A stretch of DNA of 64,000 nt, taken from Artemia franciscana (Eukaryota > Arthropoda > Branchiopoda > Anostraca > Artemiidae). The DNA is taken from the NCBI RefSeq assembly GCF_032884065.1, contig NC_088873.1:22433558-22497557 (forward strand). Direction: 5' to 3'. Each line of letters starts with the position of its first letter. The stretch's first letter is position 1. Shown here in pieces: positions 33,709-45,600 of this stretch. Made by a program: the position numbers and the translations under genes. The notes beneath the pieces were generated by a model. That model made no database searches, was not told the origin of the DNA, and worked only from the letters and a program-made list of their open reading frames with translations.

Positions 33709-33878
33709 CAGAGAGTTAATAAGTCTCCAAGTGTGTCTTTGATCCCCACGAGCTTCTACAAATGATTTTTCAAAATATCTAGCTTTTGCTTTCCGAATTA
33801 ACTGTGTCAGGATATTTTTATACTTTTTAAACTCTTCTTTATTTTTAGTAGATGGGAATGACAGATATTTTAAATAGC

Positions 33879-34703
33879 TTATTTTTTATTGAAATAGAGT
33901 GTAGAAGCCCGCCTGAGATCCATGGTTTTTAAGGGAGTGTATATTTTTTTTATTTTAATGCGTTTCAATGGACATGCTTCATCCAAGTACTCACGGAAAT
34001 ATTTTAAAAACAGAGCCGTAGAAATCTCAGGGCATTCACATTCTAGAATTGCAGTCCATTCATTTAAATACAAAAGGTTCCTCAATTTATCCATTCCTTC
34101 TTTATCAATTTTTCGAGTTTGTTTAAATTCCGAAAATTTTGGTCTGTGATTAATTCCAACATCGGCAACTACCACACAATGGTCAGAAACATCTGTAAAT
34201 GTAATATGCGAAAGACTAACGGGGATAGTAGAAAAAATATTATCAATGAGAGTAGCCGTATCTTCCGTAACCCGGGTCGCAGACCTGCATGATGGTAAAA
34301 GTGATTTTGATAGGTTCATGCACAGAAACTCAAGCGATTTTTCATGCAAATGATTAGAAATTCCCGGTCTATTTGTCTGAGCTAACAATAAATTAATATT
34401 AAAATCACCCATTACCAGAACTTTCTCAGAATTCAAATTAGTCACATCTTCAATGAAGCATTCATGAATTCGCAAAAACTCTTGTAACGAAGCCGATGGT
34501 GATCGATAAACAACACAAACAAGAACTTTCCTATTATCAATCACACACTCAATGCAAAGGCTCTCAAAAGTCATCTCTTGGTCATGCTTAGATAGTTGCT
34601 TCTTCACAACAAATGGAATATCATCCCGAACAAAAAGTCCAACTCCGCCACCCTGTCTATTTTCCCTATTATTAGATATAAATTTAAACCCATCACAATT
34701 CAT
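33879..34703 (-). CDS. LINE AP-endonuclease domain (5' part of ORF2)
   Basis: 274 codons from an internal ATG; the frame itself is open further upstream to about 34805. Shows GGGVGLFVRD, VLVCVVYRSPSASLQEF, KVLVMGDFNINLLLAQTN (GDFN catalytic motif), TLIDNIFST and DVSDHCVVVADV (SDH catalytic motif). This is the exonuclease-endonuclease-phosphatase fold that nicks target DNA for target-primed reverse transcription. It ends at a stop in an A-run near 33885; the RT continues in another frame, consistent with a one-base A-run deletion. Confidence 0.88.
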   Translation of the reverse strand: MNCDGFKFISNNRENRQGGGVGLFVRDDIPFVVKKQLSKHDQEMTFESLCIECVIDNRKVLVCVVYRSPSASLQEFLRIHECFIEDVTNLNSEKVLVMGDFNINLLLAQTNRPGISNHLHEKSLEFLCMNLSKSLLPSCRSATRVTEDTATLIDNIFSTIPVSLSHITFTDVSDHCVVVADVGINHRPKFSEFKQTRKIDKEGMDKLRNLLYLNEWTAILECECPEISTALFLKYFREYLDEACPLKRIKIKKIYTPLKTMDLRRASTLYFNKK

Positions 34704-34805
34704 GAATTCTGCATTTTCATTACTTAAAAACGTTTCACATAGGCCTAAGATGCTTACCCTGTGGTTACAAAGTAACTGCGAAACAAAAAAGTATTGTATA
34801 TATTA

Positions 34806-35088
34806 CTGAATAGCTAAAATTTAAGATTAATACGCTCATTTTGTTTTAATTATTCATATGCGGGTGAGCCAAAATCAAAACCTGCATTAATACAAAACCT
34901 TCAGAGATTAAATAAGTTTATCTTAACTGAAAGTAAGGAGCGACAGTAAAACTTAAAACGAACAGAAATTATTTCGCATATGAAAGGGGCTATCCCCTCT
35001 TCAACGTTTCTCTCTTTACGCTAAAGTTTGTCTCTTTTTCACAACTTTACTTTTTAAAACAATAAAAAACTTTGGCGTAGAGAGCGCT
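34806..35088. repeat. composite-repeat fragment and hairpin copy E, truncated
   Basis: Contains ATTATTCATATGCGGGTGAGCC (body block also at 19390) then AACTGAAAGTAAGGAGCGAC to CTCTTTACGCTAAAG, loop, and the start of the right arm CTTTGGCGTAGAGAGCGC, where it stops. The LINE truncation point abuts its left edge. Confidence 0.7.
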
Positions 35089-36741
35089 GAAAGCGTTGTC
35101 AATTTTAACTGGCTAGTTTTGCTTATTTACCTACACCGTTCAGCTGGCACACTAGCGAAACTGTGATACTGGTCGTAGAACACTGAGGTTTTTTGGGTAT
35201 GAAATGTATAGTGCTAAGATGAGTCTAAAAGGCAAACAATGGTTTTGTTTCGTTTCCTTGGTACTATAAGTAAAACAACGTTGATTAAGGCCACCATAAA
35301 CAGTTCTGCCAAATATACTTAAGATAGGATATTATACGAAAAAAGAAAATAAAACACAGGGCCACAAGTAGAAAATAAATACTTAACAAATAAATGAAGA
35401 TTCCAAGAACAAAAAGGAGTTTATAACTATAATTTAACTTATAATAACTTGCAATTTCGAAAACAATCCATACTAAGCATTTAAAGGAGAAAAATATGCT
35501 GGATTTTGACTATAAATAATAATAATAATGAAAAAAATTGTTTAGTAATCTTGAAAAATCAACAATGCAGTTTAATTATGCCTTAAAGAGAAATTTCAGC
35601 TAGTGGAGTTTTAAAGATGGTTTAGGAAAAGCGGTCATAAAGACAAAAAGGGAATAGCACTAAAATATTGACTGTTGTAGCCGAACATTTTCTGTGCTTG
35701 ATCAAAAAAAGAATGGAGCTTTTAAGAAGAAAAAAGTACAATTTTTCTTCCAGAAGAAGAATAAATAGAACTTTGATAACAATGTTTATTAATACCTATA
35801 ATACATATGTCCACGCTGTGAATTCTATAGTTGCAAAATTCATTTTTACTTTGGCAGAAAAAATATCTTTTTTTTCAAAATTGGGGTAAACCACTCCACT
35901 TTCACATTGACAACAAAACTGGTCAACTGAAAAAAACAAAAACAAACACACGAATCGAATTTTTTTTTTTTTATCTACGAATTACTAGTACACGGCTTAT
36001 ATAATGCCTCACAAATACTGGATTGATGGGTAATTATTTCTTCTTCGAGGCATTGGATAACAAACAGTTTATATTTGCCAATTCCAGCTATTAAAAGTCT
36101 AGACAAGATTTTCTAATGCTGTTAAAAAAAAGTAATAACTGGCGAGAGGTGCAGTCGCTGAAAAGGTGTCAAGACAAACAACAGACTAGTGACAAATCAG
36201 ACACATTGTAGTTTTGGCTACAGTGAATGAACCCCTAGGGAAAATACGCTCATGAGTGCCTGAGTAGATTTAAATATACAGTTTGCATAATGTATGCATA
36301 GGATTCCTTTACCAATAGGTAAATATTACCAGAAACAGGGCTGACTACCAAGTAGGTGAACTAAATGACATCTAGGCTGCCGGAACCTGAGATGCGGCTG
36401 GGTGGCGAGCAGGTCCAGTCCTTTTTGCCGTAAGAGCAGGTCACGAAAATGGGACGAACACGTTCTTCAGAAAAGGGAATATAGAATTTGGGAATATAAA
36501 ACTTCAGAATTTGGAATATAAATAGGCATTATTTAACGCTGTATATAAAACGGCATAGTTGATTCTTGTAGAAAGGAATTGGTCCCAATAGTTTCACTAG
36601 GAAATCTTATTTTATTGCTGTTATTTTTTACCGATGATATAAGTGCTGATTGGTAAATTTCAAGAGGAGCTTCATATTCTTCTTAATATAGTAGAAGGTT
36701 ACTTATTTGAAAAGAATAAAAAAAGATAGTTGGTATTACAG
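35089..36741. other. intergenic AT-rich sequence, nothing recognised
   Basis: No gene, RNA or clear repeat seen; A-rich and T-rich runs only. Confidence 0.4.
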
Positions 36742-37158
36742 CAGTGGTTCCCAACCGATTTTGGGCCGTGCCCCAACCAGGCATTTCTAGAATCCTAATG
36801 CCCCCTAGTGACATTTAAATTCTGTGACCCAAAATTTTACATGTATTCACCTGAAGGAAGCCCAAAAGGCCATTGATATTTGATACAGCAATTGATACAT
36901 TTTTTTTTCAGGTCGTCCTCGAGGCATATTTTATACTAATGAAAAATATTGTCTTTATAAAACATTTTTTATACAACGGATGACGTTATTGTAATGCTAT
37001 CATGGATCTTTTTTTGCCCTTTAAATGCATATTAATGTGACGTCATTCACATGAAGAATGCTTTTTTTCAAAATTAAGGTTCTAATGTCCTACACATAAC
37101 CCACTAAAATATAGCCATACCCCACCAGTGGGCCTGCACCCCACGTTGAAAATCACAG
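36742..37158. mobile_element. hAT-like non-autonomous element (MITE)
   Basis: Left end CAGTGGTTCCCAACCG and right end CAACGTTG-like GTTGAAAATCACAG are imperfect inverted repeats of the hAT CAGTG type. The inner parts also match (GTGCCCCAACC against GGGCCTGCACCCC). Flanks TATTACAG (36734-36741) and TGTTAGAG (37159-37166) agree at 6 of 8 bases, fitting an aged 8-bp target duplication. No transposase. Confidence 0.6.
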
Positions 37159-39473
37159 TGTTAGAGGGATCCATAAGATGAAAGAAGAAGGAAGACTAAA
37201 TTTTAATGTAGAGATAAAAGCTCTTAAGAAAATGAAAATATTTAGGAATAACACCATCAGCAGAAGGTCGCAGAAAAGAGCAGGCAAAAGAGACAACTAA
37301 GAGAGGGAAAAGATTTTCACGAACAATTCAACGCATTTCAACTCTTTCAGGTGAGAACACTTTAAAGATGTATAAATACTTTTTTAATTCTAAGGTGTTA
37401 CAAATAAAATGTTACTTAACTGAGCTCTGGAGGCATGATCTGGTAGAACGGTTGGAATCAATACAGCTGTAATGCTTAAGATTACTTGGACTTTGGAAAA
37501 AGATATATAATCAGGCTATAAAAAGAAATTTAATATTATTTTTCCATAGTGTCAGTAAACTGGCGCAAATGAGACGGTCCTGGCTTTAAGTTACAGGCCT
37601 GCCGTAAAATAAGGTAGCAAATGTAGCTTATTTGGATATGCTACAATCAGAATGAAAAATAACTATGGTCGTCTCGAATAAAAACTGTGTTAGATGAGCT
37701 GGACTACCATATACAATGAATGAGGGGATAGGACCGCTAGAAAAGGACAAATCGTTTACTGATCATTTTAGAAACCTAATGCAATAAATCCAGATGTGGA
37801 TCCAGGCAGTAAGAAAATCGAAGACGTTAAATTTTTATGCCAATGTTAGTGATTTTAGTTTGGAGTATTATTTAAACTTTGTTTACAGGCCAAAACGTTA
37901 GAGACCTTGTTTTGTACTTGACCTAATTGCTTAAAAATAGAAAAAGGATTTGTGAAAGAAAAAGACTAGCCTTAGAAGGAGGTCACTCTCGCCCCGTATG
38001 TAACTTAGGTGTTAAAGATGAGGCCAACAATTCATGCAGAGGGCTAGCAGCTTTCTCATTGAACAAGGTTTGTTTTTTCTACCCTTGAATTCCTTTTCAT
38101 CCATCAAATGACTGTAAAAAGAGCAACTGTGCATATTTTTAAATTTGTTAATGAAGCGTGAATTTGTTAATTTTAGGTGAAAAAGGGATAGTAGTTCAGG
38201 TTATTTGATGCTGTTTTTCGGGGGGGGGAGAGAAAAAGATTTATTTTATTTATTTTGCGATGTATATAACAAAATGATGTGCTGTATTGCCTTGCTTCGC
38301 TTGCAACAAGCTCATTGTTATTATGCAGTAGGTTTATGATTAAAATCGAATTAGACACAGGATTTAAACAGTATTATAATGTCCTCCCATTATGCAGTTA
38401 TTTCTGTAACATAGCGAAACTAAATTCCCAGCCATTATAGCTTGAAGCTTTTTTCCCGTTCTGGGCTTTCCTATTCCAAAAGTCCACTTCACTAATACTA
38501 CTCAAATTACACGTTGGTCTTCACTCCTCTCCCACTCTCATGGTGTTTGGATTTTTATTTTTAGACGCAAACCAAGGTCAGGGTTAGGTCGATTCACTCT
38601 CCCTCGTTTGGAAGCAATACTGATTTGTTGGTCTGCTACGCCCATTGCATTAAAGCGTCTAAAGTGTCTTGTTAAGTATTCTTTTTTTAAATTCAAATAT
38701 ATCATAATAAATGTTATATTTTATTTAAAACTGTATTAGTTGCTCGCCCTACGGAAACCAAATCACCTTTTAATCATTATCTACTAAAAGTTCTGTTAAC
38801 TATAGTTATTAGCTAGATTTGGCGTCTCAACTCTGTGCCGAATAGATGTCCCTGGCTTTGGGATTTTCCAAGTTTAATCCAAAAAATAACAATTGCATGA
38901 ATGAACTTATGTACTTAAAACTAAATAAAACATAATTTAGACAAAACTAAATAACAACGTGTAAAGTGATTTAAAACTAAGAATATCACAATAAATAATG
39001 AGTTTAGATTTTTTCCTCCTATACTTTTGTGGCTAAAGTACTGTGGTAAGTTGGGGGAGTATCAGCAATACTTTCATCTAGGGTACCAATAACTCTCGAG
39101 CTGACCCTTATGAACAGTCAGAGAGTTTTGACATCTTTTACAAACACAGGTGATATTTAACATGCCATGAGGTCGTTCAAATCAAAACCCGAAGAGCAAT
39201 AACTCACAAAAAAAGAATAATTAAACTTACAGAAAAAAAATTATCATAATAATAAAAACAACCTAAAACCTAGGCAAACATGGGCATTAAAATAAAAGCC
39301 CAAAAGTTACTTATTGAGTTCTATGCTTTTAGTCTTTGATTTTGGTTTGTACTGTTGCCCAATAGCTGTTCTGCGTAACAATTAAAATCAGATGAATTCA
39401 GTACTCTTTATTTTTCAGAAAATTGACCTAAATAAAAAATAAACAATTTCCACATGAAAAGATCACATTTTAT
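37159..39473. other. intergenic sequence, nothing recognised
   Basis: AT-rich. A G-run at 38220-38229 and many short frames without similarity. No RNA or repeat structure noticed. Confidence 0.4.
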
Positions 39474-39479
39474 TTTATT
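39474..39479 (-). promoter_or_regulatory. candidate polyadenylation signal of DCAF1
   Basis: AATAAA on the minus strand, only 32 bases after the stop codon, with an overlapping second hexamer 5 bp further on (39469-39474). It implies a very short 3' UTR. Confidence 0.5.
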
Positions 39480-39511
39480 TGTATGAACCGGAAAATTCTC
39501 AGTGGTAAAGA

Positions 39512-39609
39512 TTAGGAATTGAGCGCCGAAAATACATCATTGTCGCCCTGATCTTCATCATTGCTGGGGCGATCCTGAACATCACTATCTTCTGTAATCC
39601 AAGAGGAAT
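39512..39609 (-). CDS. DCAF1: DCAF1 terminal coding exon
   Basis: Acceptor CTCTTACAG. The split Asp codon is completed, then SSWITEDSDVQDRPSNDEDQ and GDNDVFSALNS, TAA at 39514-39512. The phase fits the preceding exon exactly. The human protein also ends with an acidic stretch and a hydrophobic SLNE-like end. Confidence 0.9.
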
Positions 39610-42600
39610 CTGTAAGAGTCAACTAAAAATTAACATGCTTATATACTTTCTTAGGAAAAAATTTGCTAAAATGGCGGGCCACAATCAAAAGCCCTAAGTA
39701 AGGATTTTATTAACCAGACCTTACACCAGATATGAAACATAAGTATTTCAAGTTTTTACGTCCTCATATATCTGATAAACTTCTCATTTTCAGGATACGG
39801 TTTATATATCAACAGATATCAGATATTTGGTAATTTCAACGTCTCATTGCTTCTTCCAAAATAAAACAACTCTACAGGTGAAACAATGAGCATTATCTAC
39901 TTTATAACACTGTTTTTTTTTTCTTTTTTACTGTAGAGGAGTATCTGAGATAATCAAGGCTACTAAATGACTTCTTGCTAAGGGGAAAAATCATCTACTA
40001 ATTAAAATAAATATGGTTACATCATGCGTCAGTTTCCAGGTGACAATATCTGGCTGACAATCTGTTTTTAGCTCGCCAGAGGCCTTCGAAAATACGTAAA
40101 AAGACATCACCCATGACACGAACATTCAGGAATGAGATCTGCGCTCTGTACTTCTAATCTAATAAGATGAATACATAACATAAGTTTGCCAAAAAATATG
40201 AGTAAAAAATAAAATAAAAATAAACAAATAAATGAAACGTTTGATATGCCATGCGTAATTACAAAAAGTCGTTTAAAGTAACTCTGCAACTACATATTTC
40301 CAGGCATCATTTGTTTAATTAAGCAATAATTTGTCAAATTCTTTGACGTTTCATCATCAGGCCTCTTTGAATATATTTCTCTCCCAAAACATAAACCCAA
40401 AATAACTTCAAACTTTGTCATAATAAAAATAATAAATATAAAGAATTAAACAAGTCTGATGACTACACACGGTGAAGAATAGGTAGTAACATTGTTTAAT
40501 TAACAAATTGATGAATGAACATCTACAGCTAGAGGCGAGCTTAAAAATCTGCTTTTCATTGTGTCCAGCAATGAGACTGTGCTTCATCCATGAACGCATT
40601 TTATGTGCATTTTAAAAGCTTTCGCTAATTTTTTTGCTAAAATTTTTGTTTCCTTTGGGTTCCCCTTAGAGCAGAAAATTGGCGAACACCTCAACAACGA
40701 GACGTTTACCTTAATGTTTAATCATATGTTCACACAGCTATGTTTTGTGGCGCAAAAATGGACAATTTTATGGAATCCATCATGTTGCATCCGTTTCTTG
40801 TTGGAAGTTCATGCGCCCTAACGGTTAAAGGTTGCATTGCAATATTTCAGCCACGCGGTTGAAAACGTGCCCGATACATAAGAAAAAGCGAATAAAATAA
40901 TTAAAAGAAAAAAAAGGCTTTCTACCCATTTCCACGTTTTTAGTTTTCCCATGTAATTCCTCATGGATGAGATATAAACAGTTCTACGTTATCTACTGTA
41001 TTCCCTACGCGTGAGCCATTGTTTGTAAGAAAAAAGCGCAGCTGGGCAAATCTAGGGTGTACTTTGGTTACGAAATGAGTTTTAACTGACCGATACTAAT
41101 CTAGGAGGTTTCAGCTATCTAAAGTAGGGCTTTTATATGACTTCAGCTTCACCCCTAGTATCATTGATATAAAATACATTTGTGCCAAATATCAAGAAGA
41201 CAGGATTATATTGGTTGATTGCATTCATTGCTAATTTATCTCTATTTATCTTCTTATCTATTTATGCTAATTTATCTCTATTTATCTTCATTGCTAGTGA
41301 AATTTATAAAATTAATGTGATTTTTACAGATGGGCTTGTCTTGCCTTTCATCTTTTACAGGTAGCTGCAAAAACTGAACGGATCAAAAGAGGGAAAGGGG
41401 CGTCTCTTTTCAAAAAAACTTCTTCAAATAAGTGCTTTCAGGTTTTATTTACCACGACAAAGAAATGAACAAAACACTTTTAGATTATGCTATATCTACC
41501 AGAACTATAATATAGGAAGTGAATAGAATAGCAAATATCTCTGATAAGACGGACAAGAATATCCATGATGTTATACACTAGTTATAGAAGGAATACACAA
41601 ACCTGGTGAAAGAGGAATAAAGTCAATATGCAACTGAAGACTATAGAAACGTTAGTAACAAATATAGTAGGGCTAGTTTATGGTGCATTTCACTCAGAAA
41701 ATGTTAATATTTCATCAAAGATATGTTTTTAGACTTTGGGCAGCTGAGAGCGCTTTTTTTTTGTTATTAGTATTAAAGTAAAATACATAATAAATCGTCA
41801 CTGTCATGACTAAAAGTGAGATAATTGCGCACTGTAATGCACAATTATCTCAAACATGTTAAATTTACCACGTGTGAGATTATTGCGAAAAAATCTTTAC
41901 TAAGCCATTCTCAAAAGAAGATCTGCAATGCAGTATGGCTTGATCACACATAAATCTTCCCGATCTACACTATTTGGCCTAAATTTTCCTTGAGAGCAAC
42001 TCAGCAAATAGTTTTGGCAATCATCTCACAAATGTGGAAATTTCAGACACGATCTTTGGGTATGACATCGACGAAATGCCTTTTTTAAAGCAGACAGTAC
42101 GATCAAAGTGATTCAAAACACAACGCTCCCCCTTTCAATACATTTTTGAAAAAGACAAAAAAAATCCTCAAAAATCCGAGATCCTAGTTTTTTGTTAATT
42201 GTTTTAGGTTGGGGTCCTGGAATTTCCTTCTTATACAGCACTGAAGAATTCACTAAACCAGCACAATACCAACCCATTTACAAGCACATGATTAAGATGA
42301 CCCAAACGAAGACTTACCACTGTCACTATTGCTAGAATACGAGCTGACTGAAGATGACGGAACTGATGGTAGTGAGAGTGGTCCATTATCGCTGTTACTA
42401 TCGGACTGCAAGGATTGAATATCTTCCAAAAAAGACATGGCTTCAGAAAATGTGTGTGAACCTCCGTCTTCATCATCATCCTCATCTGTTTCTTCCTCTT
42501 CCTCCTGTTCAGCCTAAAATAGCAAAACCAAGTCTAATTCTTGTGTTTTATTTGGATACAGCTATTAAACAAAGTGTGTGATATAACTAACCGTGGTAAG

Positions 42601-45600
42601 TTCCATACACATTCGGGAAAATAAAATAATTTTACTTTCCTACACATAGATTTTATTGAATTTGAAATCAGTAAAATATTAAAAAGCAGTTTTTTTTGTA
42701 GCCCAATAATTTGGGATTGGAGAAACAGGCTACCAAAGATTGCTCTTCGGGCACTATATGTCAGGTGCAATTCTGGTAAAATTAGAAGAAAGTTTTACAA
42801 CGGACCCAAATAAGGACTTTGAAATTTAAAATGAACATAAATTGTTGTATATATTAAGGGAGCTTTCAATCCCCTCCACTCTTTAAACTAGAGCTTGAAC
42901 ACCGCTTTCCTGAAAGTAAATTAGAATGTGCAAAACTTTTTTTTTCATACTGCATTATAACTAGAAATTCTATCATTTAGAGCAAGCCCAACTAAAGTAC
43001 TAAGCCCTTTCATTCTCAAAGCATTGTGATACAAAGTTGACGCCAAAGTTCAACATTTTAACACAATGCTTTAATTTTTACTAATACATCAATTTAATAC
43101 ATTAATTTTTACTAATACATCAATTTAATACATCAATTTTTAAACAAACTACTGCTTACTGTTAAAAACTGTTAACCGTAATAAGAGGGCATCTACCAAG
43201 TCGTCAACACCCATATTGTATGCCTCAAATATATTCCACCAAATAAAGGAGGTTATGGTGTGAGCTCCCCCATCCTCCATAATGACCTAAAGAAGTTTTC
43301 AAGGAGAGCTTTAAAACGTGACCCTAAAGTCATTTTTTAAACTTCAGGCACAAGATTTTCTCCTCTTTTCTAAACTTCTATTCCCCTCTCCCCACCCTCC
43401 AAATAGTTGGTGCGCACCTATGAAATATAACTGTTAATTTTACAGCCTAAACAGCTAATATTAGCAGCTCACATTGCATGAACAAACATATCTGCTTAGG
43501 AACGAATGTGCCAACGGTTAGCAGTATGCCCTCTTAAAGCGGGAGGTTATATAAATAGCTTTTACACAGTTCTAAACTAATTTATATCTCAAAAATTTTA
43601 CTCGATACCATTTTGAATCTATTTGGGTTGAAACCATCACCCCGAGAAGACGAAAATTGACTCTCCTTTAAAAAGAAATTAGATTTTTTTTAAATCGTTT
43701 CTAGAAAAAATGCTTTCCAATAGTAAAACATTTAAACCTAAAATAAGCAGAATTAAAGTCACGTCATATCTCAGACTTAGAACAAAAAGAAATTACAGAA
43801 TGGAGGGAGGGGGGATGAAATTATAGAGAAAACTGCATGAAAGAAATTGTAAAAAAAGAGGAAAAGTATTTACTACAAAATACTAGTACATATTTAAAAA
43901 TTAAAAAACAGTAAATAGCAAAAGTAATTGACTTGAATCAAGCAATCGATCTTTTATTTCAGCAAGAGCCATATAAACACAAGAACATATAAATACAATA
44001 AACACACAAACTTGTACTCAGTATTCTTAAGATTAAGCTGGAAAACTTATCCAAGATACCTTAACCACTCAACATAAACAAGAAACCCCACGGGTTTCAA
44101 AAACCAGAGGATGGATCGTGCTACAAAGTAATCAATTTCTTTCTTTAGATATTTTTTGTTTCATTTTTAGCAGTTGTTTCGTAAGATTTATATCACGACA
44201 AACGGCCATTCGTGGCATATAAATTTCTAAAAATGAGTCTTAGACCAACTAGATACAGATCCATTATTTCTTGAAGAAATTATCTTCAACAATATGCTTA
44301 TTTTTAGTTTAATTGCTTCGGAAGTTTGTTTGCGTCTCGAGTGAAGAAAATTCACATACTGTTCTTGAAATAGACTGACATCCAAAAAATTGCAGTTCCG
44401 TCTGTTGGTGCAGATCATCCGTAATTTCTTTTTGATCAAGAGTGGCAGAGTAGCTGCCAATGGCGACTACTTTTTTCTTTTTTTTTTTTATCAGGCATAA
44501 ATTGGAAAAACTTTAACTGGATAATATTTGATTCTAAACAACATGGTACCAAATTCCAAAAGTCCCATGACACAATCTTTTTCCAGTCTGTGGGAACTAC
44601 ACAATCTGTAGTTCCAGTACACTTATTATTCTTGGATTTTCTAAAATCATCAATTTACTCAGACAAATTACTAACATAATATGGTCTTAAAACTAATGTA
44701 ATTCTTCTTAGAGGGAAAAAGTGCTAATTTATAAGGAAAAGTTATAAGTCAGTCCCGAGTTGAGAATATAAAGTAATTATTTCAAAGATTATTTCTTATT
44801 AAGAGAATAGAAGCTGCATCGATGCTGTACACCAGGGATGTACACATTATATACTACGGTGTTAGGGCCTATATTTTCTTTTTTGGCTGTGGCATATATT
44901 GGACGAAAGGAAGAAAAATTAACGCTTTACAAAGAAAATATACAGGAGAAAATCGTTTGAATTTCAGGATTTTTCTTTTTTTTTGGGGGGGGGGGGGTAG
45001 ACCCAAAAACCCTTTCTACGTAAGTTTATGACAAGTAGTGTTAATTATTACTTCCAATCTAAAGTTAATAGCTCTTATTGGATAGACATGTAAATGAATC
45101 GAAGTCATCCTGATCCCCCTGGAAAACCAAAATGAACAAACTGAACTATTACGAACTTCAGATCCAACAAAAGTAAAAGAAAAAAAAGAAGAAAAACGTA
45201 AGATTAAGCGAACATCCATACGATATGCAAAAACGCATGAGCTATAGCAGAAGTAGCACCCCCCTCCTGACTTGTGCTGATTCAATTAAAACACCTACCA
45301 TATACTAGATTGTATATTATTTGAGTGTATTACTGGGACCTCTTACCAAAAGGAGGCATAATGTTCAATATACACTATTTCAAAGCAGTAGAAACTAACC
45401 ATTCTATGACGTATCCGCCTTTAACGTATAACTTTAAACGTATCCGCCAGATGAAATAGGGACCGAATAGACCAAACTAAGATTCACGAGAAGTGACAAA
45501 AAATGAATTTTTAAACAAGATTTTACCTGTTGGTCCTCATCTTTTTGTCTCCCAATATCATAGAGTCTCACTATACTCTCGCTGAGATCGCCGTACACAT

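Larger units (their letters stand above)
31560..34805 (-). mobile_element. LINE (CR1/jockey-like) ORF2 with 3' tail, 5'-truncated
   Basis: Minus strand, 5' to 3': endonuclease from about 34805 (first visible residues LLCNHRVSILGLCETFLS), reverse transcriptase to a stop at 31914-31912, then a ~330-bp 3' region ending near AATAAAAGAACCTTGAAC (about 31600). Truncated at the 5' end inside the endonuclease, next to the hairpin repeat. Lies between the converging GK5-like and DCAF1 genes. The ORF is nearly intact, so the insertion is younger than the other LINE relics here. Confidence 0.9.

Noticed and set aside
42231..42581. ORFs on both strands over the acidic-tail exon
   Set aside because: They are out-of-frame shadows of the Glu/Asp/Ser-rich DCAF1 exon 42318-42513.
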